7,551 nt of DNA from an uncultured Succinatimonas sp. (GTDB lineage Bacteria > Pseudomonadota > Gammaproteobacteria > Enterobacterales > Succinivibrionaceae): contig CALFLJ010000107.1 in assembly GCA_937880335.1 (NCBI GenBank), positions 1-7,551 of the forward strand, read 5' to 3'. The notes under the pieces are model-generated. The model did not search any database and was not told where the DNA came from. It saw only the letters and a program-made list of their open reading frames with translations. The translations under genes and the position numbers were made by a program. This document shows positions 1-5,312 of this stretch, piece by piece. Positions within the stretch are counted from its first letter, which is position 1; each line of letters begins with the position of its first letter.

Positions 1-138
1 GATAGATGCTTGTCAGTTGAAAAGTATTATCAATATTTTTTAAATTGCATCATAAGAAAAGCTAACAGTAAATCTTTATTTAATTATAAGATAAAGCTAA
101 TAAATGGCTTTATTAAAGTTTTTTATTTATCTTTTTAA
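1..138 (+). CDS. Possible C-terminal end of a gene running in from the left edge
   Basis: Frame 1 is open from the first base to a TAA at 136-138, giving 45 residues that begin DRCLSVEKYYQYF and end LINGFIKVFYLSF. The other two plus-strand frames close early, one at base 3 and one at 41-43. In DNA this AT-rich, a 45-codon open frame is uncommon but can arise by chance, so this is only a candidate. The tail is basic and aromatic, as in the C-termini of some membrane-associated glycosyltransferases, but no motif is visible and I assign no function. A 7-bp hairpin (91-97 with 107-113) falls inside the frame. Confidence 0.3.
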   Translation, partial: DRCLSVEKYYQYFLNCIIRKANSKSLFNYKIKLINGFIKVFYLSF

Positions 139-205
139 AAAAAGATCTGAATTTTTAGCTGATAGGAAAGATAAAATTTAAGATTTTTTCCCTGTCTTTT
201 GGGAC

Positions 206-238
206 AAATAAAAACCCCGGTAAGTGATCTTACCGGGG
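206..238 (-). terminator. Rho-independent terminator of the gluconate dehydrogenase gene
   Basis: There is a perfect 10-bp GC-rich stem: CCCCGGTAAG (215-224) pairs with CTTACCGGGG (229-238) around a 4-base loop. Read on the minus strand, it is followed directly by TTTTTATTT (plus bases 206-214). It lies about 20 bases past the stop codon of the minus-strand gene. The plus-strand side has only TATTT after the stem, so the element mainly serves the minus strand. Confidence 0.92.
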
Positions 239-259
239 GGTATTTAGCTAATTTTTATA

Positions 260-1018
260 TTACATTAAAGCAGCTAAGATACCGCCGTCAACAGCGATTT
301 CCTGACCTGTAATGAAGTCAGAACCTGATGAAGCGAAGAAGAGAGCTGCAGATGCAATCTCAGCAGGCTTGCCCCAACGACCAGCTGGAGTACGGTTGAT
401 GATCTTAGCATTAAACTCAGCATCAGCGATAAGAGGAGTATTCATCTCAGTCTCGATATAGCCTGGGATGATGGAGTTAGCCTGAATATTGTACTTAGCC
501 CACTCAACAGCGATAGCCTTGGTGAACATCTTAACACCGCCCTTAGAAGCTACGTATGGGCTGATGGTAGGACGAGCAACTTCAGACATTAAGGAAGCGA
601 TATTGATGATCTTACCTGCACCCTTAGCCTTCATACCCTCAAATACGCCACGGGTTAAGAGGTAGGTACCAGTTAAGTTAATGCCGATAACCTTAGACCA
701 TGTTTCCATAGGCATAGTCTCAAGAGGACCACGGAGGTTAACACCGGCGCAGTTAACTAATACGTCAATAACAGCACCATCAGCTGCAATACGAGCGAAT
801 GCCTCATTTACAGAAGTCTCAGAACTTACATCACATGGGAGAGCATGAACACGACCTGCATTTTCTGTGTCGATCTCTTTTGCAGCAGCACCAAGCTGCT
901 CTGCATTACGAGACATAATATAGATATTAGCGCCCTCTTTGTAGAATAACTCTGCAATAGCACGACCAATACCACGACTACCGCCGGAGATTAAAGCTGT
1001 TTTGCCGGAAAGAATCAT
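260..1018 (-). CDS. idnO: Gluconate 5-dehydrogenase-like short-chain dehydrogenase (IdnO family)
   Basis: Likely an NAD(P)-dependent oxidoreductase that interconverts 5-keto-D-gluconate and D-gluconate in the cytosol. Starting at the ATG at 1018 it has 252 residues, the normal size for a classical SDR. The nucleotide-binding SGGSRGIG is at 11-18, NCAG (usually NNAG) at 89-92, and the catalytic tetrad is Asn114, Ser142, Tyr155 and Lys159. Arg37 after the second strand favours NADP(H). The stretches SPYVASKGGVKM, NIQANSIIPGY and RTPAGRWG, and the end VDGGILAAL, resemble E. coli IdnO as I remember it more than KduD, although KduD (2-deoxy-D-gluconate 3-dehydrogenase) is the main alternative. The ATG at 1018 is chosen because GGAG (1031-1028) sits 9 bases upstream; an in-frame TTG at 1033 would overlap that site. 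The gene stands alone, is followed by a strong terminator, and is visibly richer in GC than its neighbours, which suggests biased codons in a well-expressed gene, or a different origin. Confidence 0.8.
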   Translation of the reverse strand: MILSGKTALISGGSRGIGRAIAELFYKEGANIYIMSRNAEQLGAAAKEIDTENAGRVHALPCDVSSETSVNEAFARIAADGAVIDVLVNCAGVNLRGPLETMPMETWSKVIGINLTGTYLLTRGVFEGMKAKGAGKIINIASLMSEVARPTISPYVASKGGVKMFTKAIAVEWAKYNIQANSIIPGYIETEMNTPLIADAEFNAKIINRTPAGRWGKPAEIASAALFFASSGSDFITGQEIAVDGGILAALM

Positions 1019-1057
1019 CTTAAGTAACTCCAAAAAAATATAGTGTTTTGAAATCTT

Positions 1058-1086
1058 GTTTCTAAACTTTGTCAGTTTCTAAACTT
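1058..1086. repeat. Two tandem 12-bp direct repeats upstream of the idnO-like gene
   Basis: GTTTCTAAACTT occurs at 1058-1069 and again at 1075-1086, separated by TGTCA, giving a 17-bp period. Each copy contains a short near-symmetric core (GTTT-CT-AAAC), as expected of paired protein-binding sites. They lie 40-68 bases before the idnO-like start codon, between it and the candidate -10 box, so they would fall at about +1 to +29 of the transcript. That is a typical place for a repressor operator. The regulator is unknown. Confidence 0.55.
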
Positions 1087-1092
1087 ATTACT

Positions 1093-1136
1093 ATTGTAAC
1101 CAAATTTTAGTCATCTAATATGTGCGATAGCTCAAA
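1093..1136 (-). promoter_or_regulatory. Candidate CRP-dependent promoter for the idnO-like gene
   Basis: On the minus strand a -10 box TACAAT (plus 1098-1093, one mismatch to TATAAT) has no good -35 box 17 bases upstream. Instead, TGTGC-N6-TCAAA (1121-1136) matches 8 of 10 core positions of the CRP site TGTGA-N6-TCACA. Its centre lies about 42 bases upstream of the start predicted from the -10 box, close to the -41.5 position of class II CRP promoters. CRP control would suit a sugar-acid catabolic gene. The match is by eye in AT-rich DNA, so it is tentative. Confidence 0.38.
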
Positions 1137-1142
1137 AAATTT

Positions 1143-1163
1143 AAAATAGATCTGATCTATTTT
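1143..1163. repeat. Perfect palindrome with 10-bp arms, operator-like
   Basis: AAAATAGATC (1143-1152) and GATCTATTTT (1154-1163) are exact reverse complements around one central T. The one-base centre makes it more like a dimeric protein-binding site than an RNA hairpin. It carries two GATC sites five bases apart (1149-1152, 1154-1157), so Dam methylation could affect binding if the host has Dam. It lies just upstream of the candidate idnO promoter. I do not recognise the regulator. Confidence 0.5.
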
Positions 1164-1316
1164 TGCAAATTTGCGAGCTATGCTGTTTTTATAAAAAAAA
1201 CAGCTATTCCTTTATTCTATCAGGATTTAATTAAATTTTGTATTGTAGATTTAGCATACAAGTTTATATTTTTTTCTTTTTGTGATCTGCTCTTAAAATT
1301 AACTGATCAGATGACA

Positions 1317-1365
1317 TTGAATTTTATTTAATCTTCATACAATTTATTGTTATGCGTAACAATAA
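1317..1365 (+). promoter_or_regulatory. Candidate plus-strand promoter overlapped by a GntR/IdnR-like operator
   Basis: A 9-bp-arm perfect inverted repeat, TTATTGTTA (1344-1352) and TAACAATAA (1357-1365) around TGCG, contains TGTTA-N4-TAACA. That is the core of the E. coli GntR/IdnR (LacI family) gluconate operator as I remember it (ATGTTA-N4-TAACAT). Directly before it are TACAAT (1338-1343), a good -10 box, and TTGAAT (1317-1322), a poor -35 with a short 15-base spacer. Transcription would begin about 1350, inside the operator, which is the classic layout for repression. A gluconate-responsive regulator would fit the IdnO-like gene, although the site is about 330 bases from that gene's start. 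The operator symmetry is clear; the promoter is weak evidence. Confidence 0.42.
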
Positions 1366-1413
1366 GCTTCTTTGTTGAAGAAAGATCGTTTCGAGTCTCA
1401 AAATGGCGAATTT

Positions 1414-1452
1414 ATATGCTAAAACATCAGATCTCTTAGTCATATTTTTTTT
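1414..1452 (+). terminator. Possible weak intrinsic terminator within the intergenic region
   Basis: ATATGCTAA (1414-1422) can pair with TTAGTCATAT (1436-1445) with one bulged base, giving a 9-bp stem and a 13-base loop, and the strand continues as a run of eight T (1445-1452). The stem has only two G-C pairs, so it would be weak. It lies about 100 bases past the candidate start at 1350, which would define a short untranslated RNA. Confidence 0.28.
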
Positions 1453-1601
1453 CCATCAAAATCAGTTTTAACTTAATTTAGCTTTATTAGGTTTTATAAA
1501 TTGTTTTTTTGTACCAAAAAAGTGCAAAAGAAAATATTTGTTTGCTTGTATACCAAATTAGTTTTGTCTAACCCTATAGATAAAGCCCGGATTTAACAAT
1601 C

Positions 1602-1627
1602 ATTTTACGCAAATGCGTATGTAAAAT
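1602..1627. repeat. Nested inverted repeat
   Basis: ATTTTAC (1602-1608) and GTAAAAT (1621-1627) are exact reverse complements. Inside them TACGCA (1606-1611) and TGCGTA (1614-1619) also pair around AA. The two options share the bases TAC. It could be an operator or a stem with a bulge; there is no T-run after it on the plus strand. The function is unknown. Confidence 0.3.
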
Positions 1628-1672
1628 TTACAGGTTCTTAAATTAAAAAAAATTATAACTTAAGTATGTTTA

Positions 1673-1714
1673 GTGTTAGGCTTATCGAACACATTCATTT
1701 ATAAGGCTTTTTTT
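1673..1714 (+). terminator. Terminator-like stem with a competing hairpin (attenuator-like) upstream of panC
   Basis: AGGCTTAT (1678-1685) pairs with ATAAGGCT (1701-1708) with one G-G mismatch, over a 15-base loop, and is followed by seven T (1708-1714). A second hairpin, GTGTT (1673-1677) with AACAC (1688-1692), crosses the first, so the two could not form together as simple hairpins. Such an arrangement can act as an attenuator for panC about 145 bases downstream, or end a separate upstream RNA. The stems are short and chance is a real alternative. Confidence 0.25.
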
Positions 1715-1823
1715 ATTTAAATTAAGCTAAGAGTAAAAAACGTTTTTTAGAATTTAAATTTTTGCTTTTTACTTTGATTTATAGATTTGTGTGATTTTTC
1801 ATTAACCAAACAAAATTTAATAT

Positions 1824-1857
1824 GGAGATTGGTTCTTTTAGCTAGAACCTCGATTCT
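1824..1857 (+). promoter_or_regulatory. panC ribosome binding region with a hairpin between Shine-Dalgarno and start codon
   Basis: The only purine-rich site before panC is GGAG at 1824-1827, 30 bases from the ATG at 1858 and too far for normal initiation. Between them GGTTCT (1831-1836) and AGAACC (1844-1849) form a perfect 6-bp hairpin with a 7-base loop. Folding it would leave 3 bases before and 8 after the stem, an effective spacing of about 11 bases. The GGAG lies inside an in-frame ATG (1822) that opens a 7-codon frame, MEIGSFS, ended by TAG at 1843-1845. Confidence 0.45.
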
Positions 1858-2712
1858 ATGACTATTTGTGTTCATACTGTAAAAGAGTTACGTAATTTAG
1901 TTTCAGAAAATAAAAAACTAGGTAAAAGTGTAGGTTTAGTTCCCACTATGGGAGCCTTACATGAAGGACACGGTTCTTTAATTAAAACCTCAAGTTCTGA
2001 AAATGACTTTACAGTTGTTTCTGTTTTTGTAAATCCAACCCAGTTTGGGCCTAATGAGGATTTTAATGCCTATCCTCGTACTTTAGATAAAGATCTTATT
2101 TTGGCAAAAGAATTTGGTGCAGATGTTGTATTTGCCCCTAGTGCCGCTGAAATGTACCCAAGTTCATCTGATACATGGATTGAGGTTACAGGTCATGTAA
2201 CGGAAGTTTTATGTGGAAGATCACGTCCAATCCATTTTCGTGGTGTGACTACTGTAGTTGGAAAATTATTTAATATTGTATGTCCTAACAGAGCCTATTT
2301 TGGTCAAAAAGATGCCCAGCAGGTAGAGGTTTTGTCCCGTATGGTAAAAGATCTCTTTTTTGATATTGAGCTTAGAATTGTTAGGATTAGTCGTGAGGAA
2401 ACAGGTTTAGCCCGCAGTTCTCGTAATTCCTATTTAAGTAAGGATGAAAAGGATGCTGCAGTTGTTCTGTCAAAGGCTTTAAAAAATGCTCAGGATTTAT
2501 TTGCAAAAGGTGAAAGATCGGTTTCAAAAATAATAAGCGCCACAGAGAATTTTATTAGTAAAGAGCCTTTAGCTAAGATTGAATATATAGAGTGTTATGG
2601 CTTACCTGAACTTTATGAGGTAAAAAACGACACTTTAGTATCTCCAACCCTTTTAGCCACAGCGGTGCGCTTTGGTAAAACACGCTTAATTGATAATACA
2701 ATCCTGGAGTAG
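1858..2712 (+). CDS. panC: Pantothenate synthetase (pantoate--beta-alanine ligase)
   Basis: Joins (R)-pantoate and beta-alanine with ATP, by way of a pantoyl-adenylate, to give pantothenate in the cytosol: the last step before CoA synthesis proper. At 284 residues it has the normal family length. The HIGH-type nucleotide loop PTMGALHEGH is at 29-38 (His35, His38), VNPTQF at 58-63, GRSRPIHFRGV at 120-130, FGQKDAQQ at 148-155 (Lys151) and ARSSRNSYLS at 185-194. The C-terminal dimerisation part ends in the usual AVRFGKTRLIDN. One small oddity: the loop before SSRN reads REETGLA, with Thr182 where an aspartate is common (DGLA). The N-terminus aligns well from Met1. It is first in a panC-panD-transporter operon; panD begins 2 bases after its stop. 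No panB is seen. Confidence 0.97.
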   Translation: MTICVHTVKELRNLVSENKKLGKSVGLVPTMGALHEGHGSLIKTSSSENDFTVVSVFVNPTQFGPNEDFNAYPRTLDKDLILAKEFGADVVFAPSAAEMYPSSSDTWIEVTGHVTEVLCGRSRPIHFRGVTTVVGKLFNIVCPNRAYFGQKDAQQVEVLSRMVKDLFFDIELRIVRISREETGLARSSRNSYLSKDEKDAAVVLSKALKNAQDLFAKGERSVSKIISATENFISKEPLAKIEYIECYGLPELYEVKNDTLVSPTLLATAVRFGKTRLIDNTILE

Positions 2713-2714
2713 TT

Positions 2715-3098
2715 ATGAAAGTTACTATGATGCACGGCAAGATTCACAGAGCCACCGTAACTGAGGCTAATTTAAATTACGTAGGATCTGTTACTGTTGA
2801 TGCTGATCTTTTAGATGCTGCCGGAATTTTAGAAGGAGAGATGGTCCACATTGTAAACAATAATAATGGCCAGAGGCTTACTACCTATACAATTAAAGGG
2901 GAAAGAGGCAGTGGAGTTATTTGTTTAAATGGAGCTGCAGCAAGGAAAGCTCAGGTGGGAGATATTGTAATTTTAATCGCCTATGCTGAGTTTGATTACA
3001 ATGAGGCTCAAAATTTCAGGCCTAAGGTTGTAATGGTGGATGATCACAATAAGATTAAAGATCCATTCTATGTTGAAAAGTGCAATACCATAGGATAG
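2715..3098 (+). CDS. panD: Aspartate 1-decarboxylase proenzyme
   Basis: Decarboxylates L-aspartate to beta-alanine, the co-substrate of PanC. It is a pyruvoyl enzyme that cuts itself between Gly24 and Ser25 (NYVGS at 21-25), with Ser25 becoming the pyruvoyl group. The residues known for the family are all present: Lys9, His11, Tyr22, Arg54, Thr57, Tyr58 and Asn72 with Gly73 (NGAAAR). At 127 residues it is full length. GGAG at the end of panC (2706-2709) is its ribosome binding site, 5 bases before the ATG, so the two genes are probably translationally coupled. In enterobacteria cleavage needs the helper PanM/PanZ, which is not in this window. Confidence 0.97.
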   Translation: MKVTMMHGKIHRATVTEANLNYVGSVTVDADLLDAAGILEGEMVHIVNNNNGQRLTTYTIKGERGSGVICLNGAAARKAQVGDIVILIAYAEFDYNEAQNFRPKVVMVDDHNKIKDPFYVEKCNTIG

Positions 3099-3101
3099 AT
3101 A

Positions 3102-4046
3102 GTGAAGATCTTAAATTTAATTACAAGCTATATGGGGGTAGGTGTAGTTTTATTTGGCTTTTTAGGTGCAAGTGTTCCTGAGTTCTTCTCTCATCTAAAA
3201 TGGGCTACACCATATATATTAGGCTTTGTTATGTTTGGAATGGGGTTATCGCTTAAGTTTCAAGATTTTTACAATATTTTTTCCAAGCCCTTTAAAGTCC
3301 TTTTAGGCATAACCTTGCAATTTGTGCTTATGCCAATTTTGGCCTATGTTTTAGTAAAGATAATATCTTTGCCTATAGAATTTGCTATAGGGGTTATTTT
3401 AGTAGGTTGTAGTCCAGGTGGTACAGCCTCTAACGTTTTATGTTATCTTGCCAAAGGAGATGTTGCATTATCTGTGTCTGTGACAGTTTGTACCACATTA
3501 TTATCCCCTGTGATAACTCCGGCGCTTTTTTATCTTTTGGCACATAATACAATTTCATTTGACTATCTTGCTATTATGCTTGATATCTTCAAGATGGTGA
3601 TTGCGCCTGTATTTTTAGGAGTTTGCATAAATGCTTTTTGTGCGGTTTTTGCCAAAAGGTTAGGCTATTTCATGCCCTCTGTGTCATCAGTTACAATCAT
3701 GATAATTGTAGGAATTGTGGTATCGTTATCCTCAGATAAACTACAAGCATCAAGCGTTGTCTTATTTTTTATTGTTTGTGTTCACAATCTTATGGGAATT
3801 ATATTAGCTTATATAATATGCCGTTTGTTTAAAGCAGACAGCATTACAGCAAGAACCTTGGCGATTGAAACAGGCACACAAAACTCAGGCCTTGCGGCAG
3901 TTCTTGCCATCACTCATTTTGGGGCAGGTTTTGCAGTGGCAGCGTCTATATTCTCGATTATGCAAAATGTAATAGGTTCGTTTTTTGCAAATCTTTTTTT
4001 AACTAAAAAAGAAAAGATGAAGATAAAACACAAGGCTTTAGTCTAG
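3102..4046 (+). CDS. panS: BASS-family transporter, probable PanS-like pantothenate-precursor importer
   Basis: An inner-membrane protein of 314 residues with about nine or ten hydrophobic segments, of the bile acid:sodium symporter (BASS) superfamily. The family signatures GCSPGGTASNV (102-112) and ETGTQNSGLA (256-265, Glu256, Gln260, Asn261) are the substrate and sodium-site regions in characterised members. The name bile acid transporter is a family label: position directly after panC-panD, and the known role of the Salmonella BASS protein PanS in ketopantoate uptake, point to import of ketopantoate or pantoate. It starts with GTG at 3102, three bases after the panD stop, with AGGA (3092-3095) 6 bases upstream. 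The last 14 residues are lysine-rich and should be cytoplasmic. Family is sure; substrate is inferred. Confidence 0.85.
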   Translation: MKILNLITSYMGVGVVLFGFLGASVPEFFSHLKWATPYILGFVMFGMGLSLKFQDFYNIFSKPFKVLLGITLQFVLMPILAYVLVKIISLPIEFAIGVILVGCSPGGTASNVLCYLAKGDVALSVSVTVCTTLLSPVITPALFYLLAHNTISFDYLAIMLDIFKMVIAPVFLGVCINAFCAVFAKRLGYFMPSVSSVTIMIIVGIVVSLSSDKLQASSVVLFFIVCVHNLMGIILAYIICRLFKADSITARTLAIETGTQNSGLAAVLAITHFGAGFAVAASIFSIMQNVIGSFFANLFLTKKEKMKIKHKALV

Positions 4047-4056
4047 TAAAAAAGTG

Positions 4057-4074
4057 GGGAGGTCTTTACCTCCC
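4057..4074. terminator. Bidirectional terminator between the convergent operons
   Basis: GGGAGGT (4057-4063) and ACCTCCC (4068-4074) form a perfect 7-bp GC-rich stem with a CTTT loop. On the minus strand the stem is followed by CACTTTTTT, a good termination tract for the tonB-side operon that stops at 4105. On the plus strand it is followed by TAATATTTAG, a weaker tract just after the transporter gene ending at 4046. Confidence 0.88.
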
Positions 4075-4104
4075 TAATATTTAGGATTACATAAAAAGAT
4101 TTGC

Positions 4105-4908
4105 TTAAGGTCTTAGTGTGTAATTTACCGGAACTTCTATACTTATGTCCTCTTGAGGTTTATATATCTTATCTTTTAAGATTTTATCTGCTATTCGGCG
4201 GCAGGCTGCATCTAGGATAGCCTCACCACTTGATTTTAGTAAAGTATATTCCAATATCGTGCCATTTTTACTTACTTTAAAGCTTAATTCACATGTTCCC
4301 TGTAGGCCTCGTTTTAAGGCCTGTTTGGGATACTGCTTAATAGAATTTATCTTATTTATAAGATCTTTAATACTCTTATCTTTATGTTGACTATAAGTCT
4401 CTTTACTCTTTAAATTTGCCTGATTAAAAATCTGCGAATTTGAAGATTTGTCTGTGATAAGTTCCTTTTTTAATACAGCCTCTTTTTTTAGATTCTGATT
4501 ATTTTCTTTTACATGTTTCTTTTCTTGAGAAAGAGCGTTTAAATTATCTTTTTTTAAGACCTTATGTTTTAAATCCTCCTTTAATGGCTTTGTATTTTGT
4601 CTTTTATTTTCAATGACTTTATCTTCGTGAGTTTTATCTTTTACTTCACTTTTCTGTGTCTTTATTATTTCATTTACCTTATGAGCTGCCTCTTTTTCCT
4701 TTGTGTTATTTTCCTTTACCTTTTTGTCTTTATTATTTTCATATATGTTTATGGAAGTAAGTTCGAATGTTTTTCTAACCTTTGTGTCATCCTCATTTAT
4801 CTTATTTATATCTTTTGCTGAAAATATATAAACAAGGCTTAAAAAGATTATAAAACTTAAAGCCAGAGCCATTATGCTTGAGCTTATGTTTAGAGAATCT
4901 TTCATCAT
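4105..4908 (-). CDS. tonB: TonB-like energy transducer with a lysine-rich spacer
   Basis: Transmits proton-motive energy from ExbB-ExbD to an outer-membrane receptor, here most likely one for haem. It has a short N-terminal tail, one membrane anchor (about 12-30), a long charged periplasmic spacer (about 31-190) and a C-terminal TonB domain (about 191-267) with the YP pair (Tyr193, Pro194), a GTCELSFKVSKNG strand, SSGEAILDAACRRI and VPVNY. The spacer is very unusual: it is rich in Lys, Asn and Glu with a single proline, where TonB normally has Pro-Glu/Pro-Lys repeats. The anchor also lacks a histidine; E. coli TonB needs His20. The start (4908) overlaps the exbD stop by 4 bases (ATGA), pointing to coupled translation. 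It is the last gene of the operon. Confidence 0.85.
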   Translation of the reverse strand: MMKDSLNISSSIMALALSFIIFLSLVYIFSAKDINKINEDDTKVRKTFELTSINIYENNKDKKVKENNTKEKEAAHKVNEIIKTQKSEVKDKTHEDKVIENKRQNTKPLKEDLKHKVLKKDNLNALSQEKKHVKENNQNLKKEAVLKKELITDKSSNSQIFNQANLKSKETYSQHKDKSIKDLINKINSIKQYPKQALKRGLQGTCELSFKVSKNGTILEYTLLKSSGEAILDAACRRIADKILKDKIYKPQEDISIEVPVNYTLRP

Positions 4909-5312
4909 GATGAGGCATTATCTTTTATGGCTGTGATAGAAAAACGACCGGCACGTTTTTCTTGGGCTAAATCGACTAAATCTATGAAATCCTGAAATTT
5001 AATATCCTTGTCGGGAAAAATATTAAGTTCTAAAAGAGGATTTTTCTCTAGTAAAACTTTTATATCAGCTATCTTTACTTCCTCTCCTTCATAGTAATAA
5101 AGACCATTGTTTTTTATGGTAATTGAGATCATCTCTTGCGGTTTTGCTACTAATTGAGATTTAGTCTGGGGTAGAACTATATCTAATACAGGTTTTGAGA
5201 AGCTCATAGTTAGAATGAAGAAAATAACCAGCATAAAAATCACGTCAATCAATGGTGTTAAATCTATATTTATGCCATCTTTCATAAAATCATGCTCACT
5301 ATCAAATCTCAT
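4905..5312 (-). CDS. exbD: ExbD-type biopolymer transport protein
   Basis: Partner of ExbB in the inner-membrane proton-driven motor that energises TonB. It has 135 residues: a short cytoplasmic N-terminus, the signature INIDLTPLIDVIFMLVIFF at 14-32 forming the single membrane helix, and a small periplasmic domain. Asp23 is the protonatable residue equivalent to Asp25 of E. coli ExbD. GAGGT lies six bases before the ATG, inside the end of exbB, and the two genes overlap by 11 bases. It could be called TolR by sequence alone, but the adjacent TonB-like and haem genes favour ExbD. Confidence 0.92.
   Translation of the reverse strand: MRFDSEHDFMKDGINIDLTPLIDVIFMLVIFFILTMSFSKPVLDIVLPQTKSQLVAKPQEMISITIKNNGLYYYEGEEVKIADIKVLLEKNPLLELNIFPDKDIKFQDFIDLVDLAQEKRAGRFSITAIKDNASS

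Larger units (their letters stand above)
1019..1857. other. Long AT-rich divergent intergenic region
   Basis: These 839 bases separate the divergent idnO-like gene and panC. I see no protein gene: the frames are broken by stops, and the longest start-led frame with a plausible start is about 22 codons (ATG at 1403) without a ribosome binding site. No tRNA or rRNA is recognisable. What it does hold is symmetric and repeated DNA, listed separately: tandem repeats (1058-1086), a CRP-like site (1121-1136), palindromes (1143-1163, 1344-1365, 1602-1627) and two terminator-like stems (1414-1452, 1678-1714). Smaller perfect palindromes include GCAAATTTGC (1165-1174). It is long for a bacterial promoter region and could hide a small RNA. 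Confidence 0.7.

Noticed and set aside
91..113. Hairpin ATAAAGC / GCTTTAT as a terminator for the left-edge gene
   Set aside because: The T-run begins several bases after the stem rather than at its foot, and the stem lies inside the possible reading frame that ends at 138.
1019..1033. TTG at 1033 as the start of the idnO-like gene (257 residues)
   Set aside because: It overlaps the Shine-Dalgarno that serves the ATG at 1018, and the family N-terminus begins naturally at MILSGKTALISGG.
1388..1400. TTTCGAGTCTC resembling a tRNA T-loop
   Set aside because: No pairing T-stem, anticodon arm or acceptor stem can be built around it.
1403..1471. Small reading frame of 22 codons starting MANLYAKTSDLL
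   Set aside because: No ribosome binding site, low-complexity T-rich end, and it runs through a terminator-like stem.
1542..1560. UxuR/ExuR-like half site TATACCAAATT
   Set aside because: Only the right half matches the remembered TTGGTATACCAA palindrome; the left half has mismatches, so it is not better than chance in this region.
1822..1845. A functional leader peptide MEIGSFS controlling panC
   Set aside because: No ribosome binding site precedes its ATG, and the peptide has no run of regulatory codons; the GGAG inside it is better read as the panC site.
3102..4046. Bile acid uptake as the function of the BASS protein
   Set aside because: The name only reflects superfamily history; the pan operon context and the precedent of PanS make a pantothenate precursor more likely.
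4597..4821. Hydrophobic plus-strand open frame of 74 codons inside the tonB gene
   Set aside because: It is the antisense of the lysine/asparagine-rich spacer, where AAA and AAT codons read as Phe and Ile; it has no start signal of its own.
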